From PHAA01 sp964457945 (GTDB lineage Bacteria > Bacillota > Syntrophomonadia > Syntrophomonadales > Syntrophomonadaceae): a stretch of DNA of 64,000 nucleotides. The translations under genes were made by a program, and so were the position numbers. The stretch lies in NCBI GenBank assembly GCA_964457945.1, contig CAYWFX010000005.1, forward strand, positions 62,001 through 126,000. The letters run 5' to 3'. Numbering within the stretch: position 1 is the stretch's first letter; each line of letters begins with the position of its first letter. Of the stretch, positions 7,643-16,347 are shown in pieces. The notes beneath the pieces were generated by a model that was given only the letters and a program-made list of their open reading frames with translations, was not told the DNA's origin and searched no databases.

Positions 7643-9037
7643 ATGAGCAGACTGGGCTTAGCTGGGCGCATTACGATAAGTCTAATCCTGATTGCGGTCA
7701 TTTCGACCAGTTTATCAGGCATTATGACCCTTTTCGTAACCAAAAAACAATTCGCCGGCTATGTAGACCAGTATAACAAGGTATCCGTTCGGCAGTGGTC
7801 TGATGCGGTAAATTCCTATTACGCAAGTCAAGGCAGCCTGCAGGGTGTGCAGGAAATCATAACGGGATTATCTGAGCTGGGCATGAGGAAAGGTATGGGG
7901 AATAGACATGGTAATAATGCTAAAGGCATGGGCGAAGGACGAAGGTTAATTATAGCTGATGTGAATGAAAAGGTGATGGCTGATTCAGAGGGGACGTTGC
8001 TGGGACAAATGGTTGATGAGCGGGAAATAGGTTTGACTGCTTTTCCATTAGTAATAGATGAGGATAAAAGAATCGGTACGCTTTATCTGGTCAGTCCGTT
8101 AACCGCGGGTATTTCCAGCCTGGAAAACACTTTTATCAGTAATATTACCACTCAGGTCATTGTCACCATTATTATGGTGGCTTTACTGGCCCTATTTTTA
8201 GGTTTGCTGTTGGCCCGAGAAATTACCTCACCTCTAGGGGAGCTTTCAGTGGCTATTCACCAACTGGCTCAGGGAAAGCTGGCGGTAAAGGTACACCCGC
8301 ATGGTGACCACGAACTAGCCTCCCTAGGTCGCGACTTTAACCTGATGGCTGGTAAGCTATTGGATCAGGAACAAAACCGCCGCCGTTTCATGTCAGATAT
8401 AGCTCATGAACTGAGAACTCCGCTTACGCTGCTGCGGGGAAGGCTGGAGGCTTTGCAGAGCGGTAAGCTGGAAAATTGCGAAGAACTAGCCAGCAGCCTG
8501 GTAGACGAAGTAATCCGTCTCACCCGGCTGGTAAAAGATTTGGAAACTATAGGCCTGGCAGAAAGCGGGGCTTTACAACTTGCAAAAGAACCAGTCGAGA
8601 TAAATGATTTGATTGAGCGTCTAACCCCTCTGCGGCTAGCGATGGAAGAGGATAATATTCATTTCCAGGTTTCGGTCGATAATAGGGTGAAACAAGTTAT
8701 GGCTGATGCTAACCGATTACTGCAAATATTGATTAATCTGTTAAGCAACGCCATGCGTCATACAGAAGCAGGCGGCGAGATTAGTTTGCATATTAAAGAG
8801 GAGAGGGGTGGCATTATTTTTTCTGTCCAGGATAGTGGGACGGGAATACAACCAGAACATATTCCTTATATATTTGATCGTTTTTACCGGGTCGATGAGA
8901 GCCGTAACCGGGAATTAGGCGGTAAAGGACTGGGTTTGGCTATTGCCCGTAGTTATGTCGAAGCTCATGGCGGCAGAATCTGGGTGGAAAGCCCACCTGG
9001 TCAGGGAGCCTACTTCTACTTTTCAATACCTCGCTGA
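7643..9037 (+). CDS. HAMP-domain sensor histidine kinase
   Basis: A 464-aa membrane kinase partner of the preceding regulator (the pair is separated by two bases). Transmembrane helix 1 is at about 10-32 and helix 2 at about 170-190, enclosing an extracellular sensor of roughly 135 residues with a Gly/Met/Asn/His-rich patch (MRKGMGNRHGNNAKGMGEG) that could bind metal. Then follow HAMP (190-242), a HisKA domain with His255 in DIAHELRTP, and an ATPase domain with the N-box NLLSNAMRH, G1 DSGTGI, the F-box FDRFYR and G2 GKGLGLA. All catalytic elements are present. The ligand is unknown; metal sensing is only a guess from composition. Confidence 0.93.
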   Translation: MSRLGLAGRITISLILIAVISTSLSGIMTLFVTKKQFAGYVDQYNKVSVRQWSDAVNSYYASQGSLQGVQEIITGLSELGMRKGMGNRHGNNAKGMGEGRRLIIADVNEKVMADSEGTLLGQMVDEREIGLTAFPLVIDEDKRIGTLYLVSPLTAGISSLENTFISNITTQVIVTIIMVALLALFLGLLLAREITSPLGELSVAIHQLAQGKLAVKVHPHGDHELASLGRDFNLMAGKLLDQEQNRRRFMSDIAHELRTPLTLLRGRLEALQSGKLENCEELASSLVDEVIRLTRLVKDLETIGLAESGALQLAKEPVEINDLIERLTPLRLAMEEDNIHFQVSVDNRVKQVMADANRLLQILINLLSNAMRHTEAGGEISLHIKEERGGIIFSVQDSGTGIQPEHIPYIFDRFYRVDESRNRELGGKGLGLAIARSYVEAHGGRIWVESPPGQGAYFYFSIPR

Positions 9038-9185
9038 ACAACCGGGAGGAAATCGATTTAACCTTTTATAGAATCGTTCCCCTGTCACGCGCGGGTTTCA
9101 TACCATGACCTCAAGGTGAAGCCCTAGGGCGGAGGGGCCTGCCCCGGTGGGATATGCTGTCTATTTTAAAGGGCCGAAGTGTCTT

Positions 9186-11753
9186 TCAACTAACTGCAGT
9201 AGCAGCTATGGGAATTGGGAACTTAACGTAAAATGTAGTGCCGTTTGAACTGGTATCTATTTCGATTTTGGCATTGTGCCGAGCTGCTATCCGGTAGCAA
9301 ACTGCCAGCCCTAAGCCTGTCCCTTGCTCTTTGGTGGTAAAGAAGGGCGTACCCATCTTGTCCAGCAACTCAAGGTCTATCCCGTTACCTTCATCCTGAA
9401 CGACTAATACCACTTCTTCCTTTTCTGAAAATGTTCTTATGGTTACGTCTCCAGGCCAAGACATTGATTCCAGCCCATTATTGACCAAATTGAGTATTAG
9501 CTGACGGAGTTCTTTCTTATCCAGGAGCAGATGAGGCAGATCATGTAATTCTAGCTTTATATATTGATCTTTACTCATAGCCTTGGCCAGAATCAGCGGT
9601 AATGATTTGCTGATTATTGTATTGAGATCTGTAGGCTTCATATCCACCATTTTATTCTTGGCCAAAGAAAGAAACTCGGTGATTATCGAATTGGCTCTGT
9701 CCAGTTCTTCAATCATTAGATCAAAGCATTCCATCTCTTGATGGTAATCTTTGTTCTCCCGTAAAATTTGCAGATAGCCGCGTACGGCGGTCATGGGGTT
9801 TCTAATTTCGTGGCCTATGCTGGCTGCCATTTCTCCTACTAGATTGAGCCGATCCAAGCGGGTCATTTCGACTTCCATTTGTTTAAGCTCAGTTATATCT
9901 GTTAGTACGCTAAGCAAACATCGTTCGCCATCGATATAAAGACCTTCGGCAGAAAGTAATCCTAGTCTTTGTTCTCCGGCTTTCGTGCAAAAATGAATTT
10001 CCATATCCCGAACGGATTGCTTCGCCAAAATCCTTTGTTTTACTAGAAAACGTTCCGCAGTATTCGTCCAAAATCCCAACTCTAACGAGGTTCGATCCAT
10101 TGCATCTGCCTGACTATAACCCGTTATGCTGCAAAAGCCATGGTTGACCTTAATGAATCTTCCATCCTTCAGGGTTGTAATAGCCATTATGATTGGACTG
10201 GCATTAAAGGCTTTGGATAAGCATTCCTCCGACAAACGTAATGCCTCATCCATTCGTTTGCTTTCGGTAATGTCTCTAGTCGTAAAAAGTAGATGTGCTT
10301 CACCATCTATGTCGATTATCTCTCCTGAAAGATTATAAGTCCGGAGTTCGCCAGATTTTACCCTTAGCTCCAGTTCCAAGCCCCGAATACTTCCGTGTTC
10401 CTGGATTTGTTTTGACAAATTGTCTCGTTCTTCAGGAACGACCCAGACGCCTAATTCTTGGGAAGTACGCCCAATAGCCTCCTGTCTTTCATAACCGGTT
10501 ATTCTTACAAAGGCATCATTTACTTCAACATAACGCCCTTCATTTAAAGTGCTAATTGCCATTAGATCAGGATTACACTGAAAAGCTTTGAAGAACTTTT
10601 CTTCTGATTGACGTAAGGCGGATTCAGCCTGTTTGCGGGATGTAATATCAAGAGTTGTGCCAGTCATACGCAGGGGCTGACCTGATTCATTCCTTGATAT
10701 CACCTGGGCGCGCACTAAAACCCACTTCCACCCACCGGATTTGGTCAACATTCGGTATTCATCTTCATATTTTGCTGTTCGTCCCTCCAGATGTTCATCA
10801 AGCACCTTCATAACGGCGATGATATCATCGGGATGAAGGTGCTTTTCCCACGTGCGGTAGTGTGGCTCCAGTTCCTCCAGCGAGTATTCAAGCATCTCAG
10901 CCCAGCGTGGACTGAAATAAGCTTCACCCGTTTCAATGTTCCAGTCCCAAAAGTAGTCATTACTGATCTCCCAAACTAATCCCAGGCGTTCCTTATGCTG
11001 TCTTATGGTTTGGTCTGCTGATTCCAGTTGGCGTTTTCGCTCTAACCCTATATTGGCTAAAAACTGCCCCAGCTGTGCGTAAAATACCATGATGAATTCT
11101 ATATAATATTCCGGGATTATCGGAACTCGGCCGAGCGCCTCCATGTAGGCTGCTTCGTCAAATCCATACTTCTGTGCCTGACGGCGGAAAAAATCCTCAT
11201 CAGGAGGCTCGTGCAGAAGCTGCCCGATAAAGATCGTGGCCATATGCTGGCCTTCCACGATGATAGGACTAGAATAATCTATAAGGCCATTTAAACAAGT
11301 GTAACCAACGTAAGGTCCATCGTGCAGATGAGTGGCTATGTAGCTGTCGCTTTGCTTGCACCTGCAATTGGTCTGGGCACATACACGGTGAAACTGGGTG
11401 CATATATCCTGCCAGCCTGTCCTGCTCAGGAGATTATTATCGCTATCAATGACAGCATTGCTTATACCGGTAGCTGCATAAAATGAATTCATTAATTGTT
11501 GAATAAACGTAATGTCTACCAGATCCGAGAATAGATATTTCATGGAGTGATTAACTGATTGTTCCTGCTCAGGCCGGTTTGAAACCAACACTTCTGCCCT
11601 GCTAGTGGAGAACCACCGGCTGGGTGATGACCATTCGGAGTCTAGATAAATGCGGGATTGATCTTTCTGAGCAAGTCTTAGTTCAATATTTTCCTGTCGC
11701 AGTTTAGCCAACTCGTTTAAGAGTTGATCTTTTGTCATGTTTTCATCCTTCAC
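9186..11753 (-). CDS. PocR-PAS sensor histidine kinase, orphan
   Basis: An 855-aa soluble kinase with no membrane helices. An N-terminal coiled coil (about 1-35) is followed by a PocR ligand-binding domain (about 80-240) with a Cys-rich set CTQFHRVCAQTNCRCKQ. Three PAS domains span roughly 260-620 (the first with a PAC-like DEYRMLTKSGGWKWV segment), then HisKA with the phospho-His near 647 in ASIGHEIRNPM, and an ATPase domain with NLVNNGLES, DEGNGI and GTGLGLA. The start is the GTG at 11753, eight bases after AGGAGG. No response regulator is adjacent. PocR domains occur in regulators of propanediol/cobalamin and other pathways and are thought to bind small hydrocarbon-type ligands. Confidence 0.9.
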   Translation of the reverse strand: MKDENMTKDQLLNELAKLRQENIELRLAQKDQSRIYLDSEWSSPSRWFSTSRAEVLVSNRPEQEQSVNHSMKYLFSDLVDITFIQQLMNSFYAATGISNAVIDSDNNLLSRTGWQDICTQFHRVCAQTNCRCKQSDSYIATHLHDGPYVGYTCLNGLIDYSSPIIVEGQHMATIFIGQLLHEPPDEDFFRRQAQKYGFDEAAYMEALGRVPIIPEYYIEFIMVFYAQLGQFLANIGLERKRQLESADQTIRQHKERLGLVWEISNDYFWDWNIETGEAYFSPRWAEMLEYSLEELEPHYRTWEKHLHPDDIIAVMKVLDEHLEGRTAKYEDEYRMLTKSGGWKWVLVRAQVISRNESGQPLRMTGTTLDITSRKQAESALRQSEEKFFKAFQCNPDLMAISTLNEGRYVEVNDAFVRITGYERQEAIGRTSQELGVWVVPEERDNLSKQIQEHGSIRGLELELRVKSGELRTYNLSGEIIDIDGEAHLLFTTRDITESKRMDEALRLSEECLSKAFNASPIIMAITTLKDGRFIKVNHGFCSITGYSQADAMDRTSLELGFWTNTAERFLVKQRILAKQSVRDMEIHFCTKAGEQRLGLLSAEGLYIDGERCLLSVLTDITELKQMEVEMTRLDRLNLVGEMAASIGHEIRNPMTAVRGYLQILRENKDYHQEMECFDLMIEELDRANSIITEFLSLAKNKMVDMKPTDLNTIISKSLPLILAKAMSKDQYIKLELHDLPHLLLDKKELRQLILNLVNNGLESMSWPGDVTIRTFSEKEEVVLVVQDEGNGIDLELLDKMGTPFFTTKEQGTGLGLAVCYRIAARHNAKIEIDTSSNGTTFYVKFPIPIAATAVS

Positions 11754-12097
11754 CCGGACGACCTCCTAAAATTCTCATTTATGCCTGCTTATAAAAATAG
11801 CATATAGCTTTGGAAAAAAATGTCGAAAATGGTATGGGGCCAGGTTCTTTTGCCAGATATACTAATTGAGGATTTGCTGGGGGTTATATTTTCGATTCGT
11901 TTCACCATTTACATGTTCTAGCTATTTCCGCTTCCTCCAGTCCTCCCACTCGACCATAACCCTCACACATATTTTATAATGCTAGAAACCAATTCGTTGC
12001 CATAGGCAAGCCAAGATCGAATGTATACGGTACATTCACCTTTACCTTGGCCGTGTGCTCTTGTCAGGATAATGCTGATAGCATAAAATAGAAAAGT
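11754..12097. other. intergenic region between divergent genes
   Basis: No coding sequence is supported here. It must hold the promoter of the PocR kinase on the minus strand and of the DUF554 gene on the plus strand. Visible items are a TGGGGCCAGG-TTCTTTTGCC segment at 11835-11855 reminiscent of the REP-like hairpin at 3621, a TATAAT at about 11975, and a perfect 7-bp inverted repeat GAATGTA-N5-TACATTC at 12019-12037 that could be an operator. Confidence 0.4.
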
Positions 12098-12146
12098 CAT
12101 CTCCCAAACTACAAGGAGATGTTTTCACCATTATAGTTGGGGGATG
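12098..12146 (+). promoter_or_regulatory. two competing hairpins masking or freeing the DUF554 ribosome binding site
   Basis: Bases 12098-12111 (CATCTCCCAAACTA) can pair with 12134-12146 (TAGTTGGGGGATG), 13 bp with one bulged A and one G-T pair, which buries the GGGGGA ribosome binding site at 12139-12144. The same 5' strand, CATCTCC at 12098-12104, can pair instead with GGAGATG at 12115-12121, leaving the site free. The two folds exclude each other, the arrangement expected of a translational switch. No known riboswitch class is recognised. Confidence 0.5.
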
Positions 12147-12151
12147 TCTTT

Positions 12152-12841
12152 TTGACTGGTACGATCATTAATGCCAGCGTTATAGTTTTGGCTGGGTTGG
12201 TAGGATTATTTTTCCGCAGGGGGATACCTGAAAACATTAGCCGTACCATGCAGGACGGATTGGGGTTACTCATTCTGGCAATCGGAATTCAATTTGCTTT
12301 CAAGGCAGAGAGTTTGGCTGTGGTAGGCGTAAGCTTAGCAATAGGGGCCGTATTAGGTGAGTGGCAGCAATGGGAGGGCAGGCTGGAAACGTTGGGCCGA
12401 AAGCTGGAAAAGGTTTTCGGGGGCGGGGATAGCCAGTTCGTAAAAGGCTTTGTTTCTTCGACCCTTCTTTTCTGTGTAGGAGCCATGGCAATCGTTGGGT
12501 CTTTGCAGGATGGGTTAACCCATAATTACGAAATTCTATTGGTCAAATCGATGCTGGATGGAATCTTTGCCATGATATTCGCTGCCAGTATGGGGGTAGG
12601 GGTGCTTTTTTCCGCCCTGCCTGTTTTGATTTACCAGGGTGCCATTAGCCTGGGAGCCGGTTATATTAAACCTTTGCTCACCGATCCCATGCTGAATAAT
12701 ATTACTGCTCTCGGAGGGGTTTTAATTGCCGGGATTGGATTTAATGCCTTGGGGATTACTCGTATTAAGGTGGCCAACCTATTACCCGGTCTTTTCTTAG
12801 TTCCACTGCTAATGGCACTTATCCAGTACTTCCCTTGGTAA
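12152..12841 (+). CDS. DUF554 family membrane protein
   Basis: A 229-aa polytopic membrane protein of the DUF554 (YdfK-like) family, recognised by LTGTIINASVIVLAGLVGLF and RGIPENISRTMQDGLGLLIL at the N-terminus, followed by about six further hydrophobic segments and a soluble connector EWQQWEGRLETLGRKLEKVF. The likely start is the TTG at 12152, seven bases after GGGGGA, because family members begin at the (M)TGTIIN segment. A TTG at 12137 would place the binding site inside the gene. The function of the family is unknown to me. Translation may be controlled by the overlapping hairpins at 12098-12146. Confidence 0.85.
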   Translation: MTGTIINASVIVLAGLVGLFFRRGIPENISRTMQDGLGLLILAIGIQFAFKAESLAVVGVSLAIGAVLGEWQQWEGRLETLGRKLEKVFGGGDSQFVKGFVSSTLLFCVGAMAIVGSLQDGLTHNYEILLVKSMLDGIFAMIFAASMGVGVLFSALPVLIYQGAISLGAGYIKPLLTDPMLNNITALGGVLIAGIGFNALGITRIKVANLLPGLFLVPLLMALIQYFPW

Positions 12842-13025
12842 GAGTTGCTGACGAAAGGTCGGTTATTCATAGGGCAAGGCAGATAGGCGTAAGGCAAGAA
12901 CCTTTCCCACCTGCACATAGGGTCATGGCAAGAATCCGTCCTCAAATTCTGCTAAGAGGCAGAGGCCAGACAAGAAAAATCCCCAATTTGCCCGAAAAAT
13001 ATTAGATGAATGGGTTCATTTTTGG

Positions 13026-13031
13026 TATAAT
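13026..13031 (+). promoter_or_regulatory. probable -10 element of gatCAB promoter
   Basis: A consensus TATAAT lies about 40 bases before the gatC start codon, preceded by a T-rich TTTTTGG context. The -35 hexamer 17 bases upstream is poor (TAGATG-like), so the call rests mainly on the -10 box and position. Confidence 0.45.
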
Positions 13032-13070
13032 GTTGAACATAAATGTTTTAACAGGCAAGGAGGTAGCGGT

Positions 13071-13355
13071 ATGGCATTAACCATGAAAGAAGTCGAGCAT
13101 GTGGCTATGTTGGCCCGGCTGAGTTTAAGTGATGACGAAAAGAGGATATTTGGTGAACAATTGAGTTCTATTCTCAATTATGCAGATACCCTGAACGCCC
13201 TTGTCACGGATGATGTTGAACCCCTGACCCATATTTTGCCGGCCTTTAATGTCTTCCGGGCCGATGCAATAAGACCTAGTATGCCCCGAGAAGAGATGCT
13301 TGCCAACGCGCCTCTCGCTGAAGAAGGTCAATATAAAGTTCCTAAAATAATGTAG
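13071..13355 (+). CDS. gatC: Asp-tRNA(Asn)/Glu-tRNA(Gln) amidotransferase subunit C
   Basis: A 94-aa subunit of GatCAB, which turns misacylated Glu-tRNA(Gln) and Asp-tRNA(Asn) into the correct amide forms. The family pattern is complete: VEHVAMLARLSLSDDE at the N-terminus, LSSILNYAD in the middle, then VEPLTHILP and the C-terminal R-D--- NAP...GQYKVPKIM. GatC wraps around GatA and stabilises it. The start ATG follows AAGGAGG. It is the first gene of gatC-gatA-gatB, 15 bases before gatA. Confidence 0.95.
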   Translation: MALTMKEVEHVAMLARLSLSDDEKRIFGEQLSSILNYADTLNALVTDDVEPLTHILPAFNVFRADAIRPSMPREEMLANAPLAEEGQYKVPKIM

Positions 13356-13370
13356 AGGGGGTTATCGGCT

Positions 13371-14825
13371 GTGGAATTATATGAGTTTAGCGTACATGAA
13401 TTGCAGGAACGATTAACCCGTCGGGAGATATCTTCCGAAGAAATAATAAAATCATTTTTTACACGTATAAATAACGTTGAGGATAAAGTGAAATCCTTTA
13501 TAACTCTGACCGAAGAACTTGCCCTGCAAAAGGCTAGAGAAGTGGATAGAGCAGGACAATATAATAGTATCGCTGGTATTCCGATGGGCTTGAAAGACAT
13601 TTTTTGCACTCGGGGCGTAAAAACTACCTGTGGCTCCAAGATATTGGCAAACTTTGTTCCTAAATATGATTCTACTGCCTCTCGCCGCTTAGATGAGCAG
13701 CAGGGGGTTTTAGCAGGTAAGTTGAATATGGACGAATTTGCCATGGGTTCTTCTACTGAAAACTCGGCTTTTTTTGCAACGCACAATCCCTGGGATCTGG
13801 AAAGAGTACCGGGGGGATCATCCGGCGGATCAGCGGCGGCAGTGGCAGCAGGCGAAGTGCCTTTTGCACTGGGAACTGACACTGGCGGTTCCATAAGACA
13901 ACCGGCCTCTTATTGCGGGGTGGTGGGAATGAAACCTACTTATGGCAGGGTATCTCGTTGGGGGGTCATTGCCTATGCCTCATCATTGGATCAAGTAGGA
14001 GTATTCAGCCAAAATGTAAAGGACAGCGCCTTGATTATGAATATTATTGCTGGGCACGATCCTCTGGATTCAACCAGCGCTGCCATAGATGTACCGAACT
14101 ATTCCAGTTATCTGGATGGTGATGTGAAGGGCCTGCGGATTGCCTACCCCAAAGAATATTTCCAGCAGGGGGTTGATGATGCAATAAAAGAAGCCATTAA
14201 TAAGGCCTTACAGAAATATGAAGAATTAGGAGCTATTGTAGAGGAGGTCTCTCTTCCTCACAGTGAGTATGCTCTCCCGGCTTATTATTTGGTGGCCCCG
14301 GCAGAAGCCAGTGCTAACCTGGCTAGATTTGATGGGGTGCGGTATGGACACCGAGATTTTGAGGCCGAAAATGTCATTGACATGTTTTCTCATTCGCGGG
14401 CACAGGGCTTTGGAGATGAAGTGAAAAGACGTATTATGCTGGGTGCTTATGCTTTGAGTTCTGGTTATTATGATGCCTATTATCTTAAGGCCTTAAAGGT
14501 CAGAAGATTGATCGCTAATGACTTCGATAAGGTATTCCGGGATTTCGATGTTATTGTATCACCTACCACCCCGACGACTGCTTTCAAATTAGGAGAGCAG
14601 TGTGGAGATCCGTTGACCTTATATATGAATGATATTTTGACAGTGCCTGTTAATATGGCAGGATTGCCGGGGATTTCTATACCCTGCGGATTTGACCGTG
14701 GTCTGCCAATAGGCATGCAAATAATTGGTAAGGCATTTGATGAAGGGACCCTGTTTAAAGCAGCATATGGTTTTGAACAGAATACCATCTACCATACTAT
14801 GAGACCGGAACTGGGGGTGAAATAA
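13371..14825 (+). CDS. gatA: Asp-tRNA(Asn)/Glu-tRNA(Gln) amidotransferase subunit A
   Basis: A 484-aa amidase-signature enzyme that releases ammonia from glutamine for the GatB active site. The Ser-cisSer-Lys triad is present with canonical spacing: Lys75 in MGLKDIF, Ser150 in VPGGSSGGS and nucleophile Ser174 in DTGGSIRQPA. The length is typical. The start is GTG at 13371 after GAGGGGG. It is followed without any gap by gatB. The C-terminal glycine-rich GLPIGMQIIGKAFDEGTL segment matches the family end. Confidence 0.97.
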   Translation: MELYEFSVHELQERLTRREISSEEIIKSFFTRINNVEDKVKSFITLTEELALQKAREVDRAGQYNSIAGIPMGLKDIFCTRGVKTTCGSKILANFVPKYDSTASRRLDEQQGVLAGKLNMDEFAMGSSTENSAFFATHNPWDLERVPGGSSGGSAAAVAAGEVPFALGTDTGGSIRQPASYCGVVGMKPTYGRVSRWGVIAYASSLDQVGVFSQNVKDSALIMNIIAGHDPLDSTSAAIDVPNYSSYLDGDVKGLRIAYPKEYFQQGVDDAIKEAINKALQKYEELGAIVEEVSLPHSEYALPAYYLVAPAEASANLARFDGVRYGHRDFEAENVIDMFSHSRAQGFGDEVKRRIMLGAYALSSGYYDAYYLKALKVRRLIANDFDKVFRDFDVIVSPTTPTTAFKLGEQCGDPLTLYMNDILTVPVNMAGLPGISIPCGFDRGLPIGMQIIGKAFDEGTLFKAAYGFEQNTIYHTMRPELGVK

Positions 14826-16274
14826 TTGAGTAAGAATTATGAAACTGTAATCGGCTTAGAGGTACATACCGAATTGAAAACCCAGACGAAAATATTTTGC
14901 TCTTGTTCCACCGCTTTCGGGGCTGAGCCGAACACCCAGACCTGTCCGGTCTGTGCCGGATTTCCGGGTGTATTGCCGGTATTGAATGAAAAAGTAGTAG
15001 AACTAGCTATTAAAACAGGTTTGGCCTTACATAGTGAGATACCCGAAATCTGTAAATTTGACCGCAAAAACTATTTTTATCCTGATTCCCCCAAGGCTTA
15101 CCAGATATCACAGTTTGATATGCCGGTATGCAAAGGTGGGTACTTGGATATAGATGTAAATGGGCAGAAAAAGCGAATTGGGATAACCCGCGCTCACATG
15201 GAGGAGGATGCAGGCAAACTGGTGCATCAGGGAGATATTACGACTACTCCTTTTTCTCTGGTAGATTTGAACCGCTGCGGCGTGCCTCTTTTAGAAATCG
15301 TTTCTGAACCAGATATGCGGTCTTCCCAAGAAGCAAGGGCATATATGGAAAAACTGCGTTCTATCTTGCTTTTTGCCGGGGTTTCAGACTGTAAGATGGA
15401 GGAAGGCTCCTTGCGGTGTGATGCTAATGTGTCGGTTCGCCCCACCAGTCAGAGGGAGTTCGGAACCAGAGCGGAGATAAAAAACCTAAATTCCTTCCGA
15501 TCACTGGAAAAAGCCATTGAATACGAAGTTCGAAGGCAAATTGAAGCCCTGGAAGATGGGGAAGAGATAGTACAGGAAACCAGAACCTGGGATGAAGAGA
15601 AGCAGCTTACCCGTTCAATGCGTTCCAAAGAAGAGGCCCATGATTACCGCTATTTTCCGGAACCTGATCTGCCTCCTTTGCAGATAAGCAAGGAGTGGGT
15701 GGAAGTAATAAGAGCTAAAATGCCGGAAATGCCAGAACAGGCACAAGAGCGGCTGGTTAAGGATTATAGTTTGCCCGAGTATGATGCAGACATATTAACA
15801 TTAACTCCGGAAAGCCTTTCATTTTTAGATCAGTGTCTGAGTCAGTATCCTGATGCCAAGACTGTATCAAATTGGATGATGGGAGAATTAAGTCGTCTCT
15901 TAAATCAGAACAATCAGGAAATAAACGACTGTAAATTAAAACCAGCTGACCTGGTGCAAATGCTAAAGCTTATCGATGATGGCAGTATTAGCGGTAAGAT
16001 GGGTAAGACTGTTTTTGAGGAGATGTTTTCCAGTGGTAAGAGTCCGGACTTGATTATTAAAGAAAAAGGCTTAGTACAAATCTCCGACGAAGGGACGTTG
16101 CTGCCAGTTATTGAGGATATTGTAAAGGCTAACCTTAAGGTAGTAGAGGACTATAAAAATGGCAAGGATAAAGCATTTGGATTCTTCATTGGGCAGATAA
16201 TGAAGTCTACTCGAGGGCAAGCGAATCCAGCGCTGGTCAACAAGTTACTAAAAGAAAGATTGGATAGTTTGTAA
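14826..16274 (+). CDS. gatB: Asp-tRNA(Asn)/Glu-tRNA(Gln) amidotransferase subunit B
   Basis: A 482-aa subunit that phosphorylates the misacylated tRNA and completes transamidation. It begins YETVIGLEVHTELKTQTKIF, has zinc-binding cysteines in FCSC and TCPVCAGFPG, the central EEDAGKLVHQ and DLNRCGVPLLEIVSEPD, and a C-terminal tRNA-binding YqeY-like tail (about 405-482). The start is the TTG immediately after the gatA stop codon, so translation is coupled. No terminator is obvious before the next gene, which starts 74 bases on. Confidence 0.96.
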   Translation: MSKNYETVIGLEVHTELKTQTKIFCSCSTAFGAEPNTQTCPVCAGFPGVLPVLNEKVVELAIKTGLALHSEIPEICKFDRKNYFYPDSPKAYQISQFDMPVCKGGYLDIDVNGQKKRIGITRAHMEEDAGKLVHQGDITTTPFSLVDLNRCGVPLLEIVSEPDMRSSQEARAYMEKLRSILLFAGVSDCKMEEGSLRCDANVSVRPTSQREFGTRAEIKNLNSFRSLEKAIEYEVRRQIEALEDGEEIVQETRTWDEEKQLTRSMRSKEEAHDYRYFPEPDLPPLQISKEWVEVIRAKMPEMPEQAQERLVKDYSLPEYDADILTLTPESLSFLDQCLSQYPDAKTVSNWMMGELSRLLNQNNQEINDCKLKPADLVQMLKLIDDGSISGKMGKTVFEEMFSSGKSPDLIIKEKGLVQISDEGTLLPVIEDIVKANLKVVEDYKNGKDKAFGFFIGQIMKSTRGQANPALVNKLLKERLDSL

Positions 16275-16347
16275 TCAAAATCATATTACAAAAAAGGAAA
16301 AATGTATTTGCCATAATGAATGAATTGCGCTTTGCGCCAGGGGAGGT

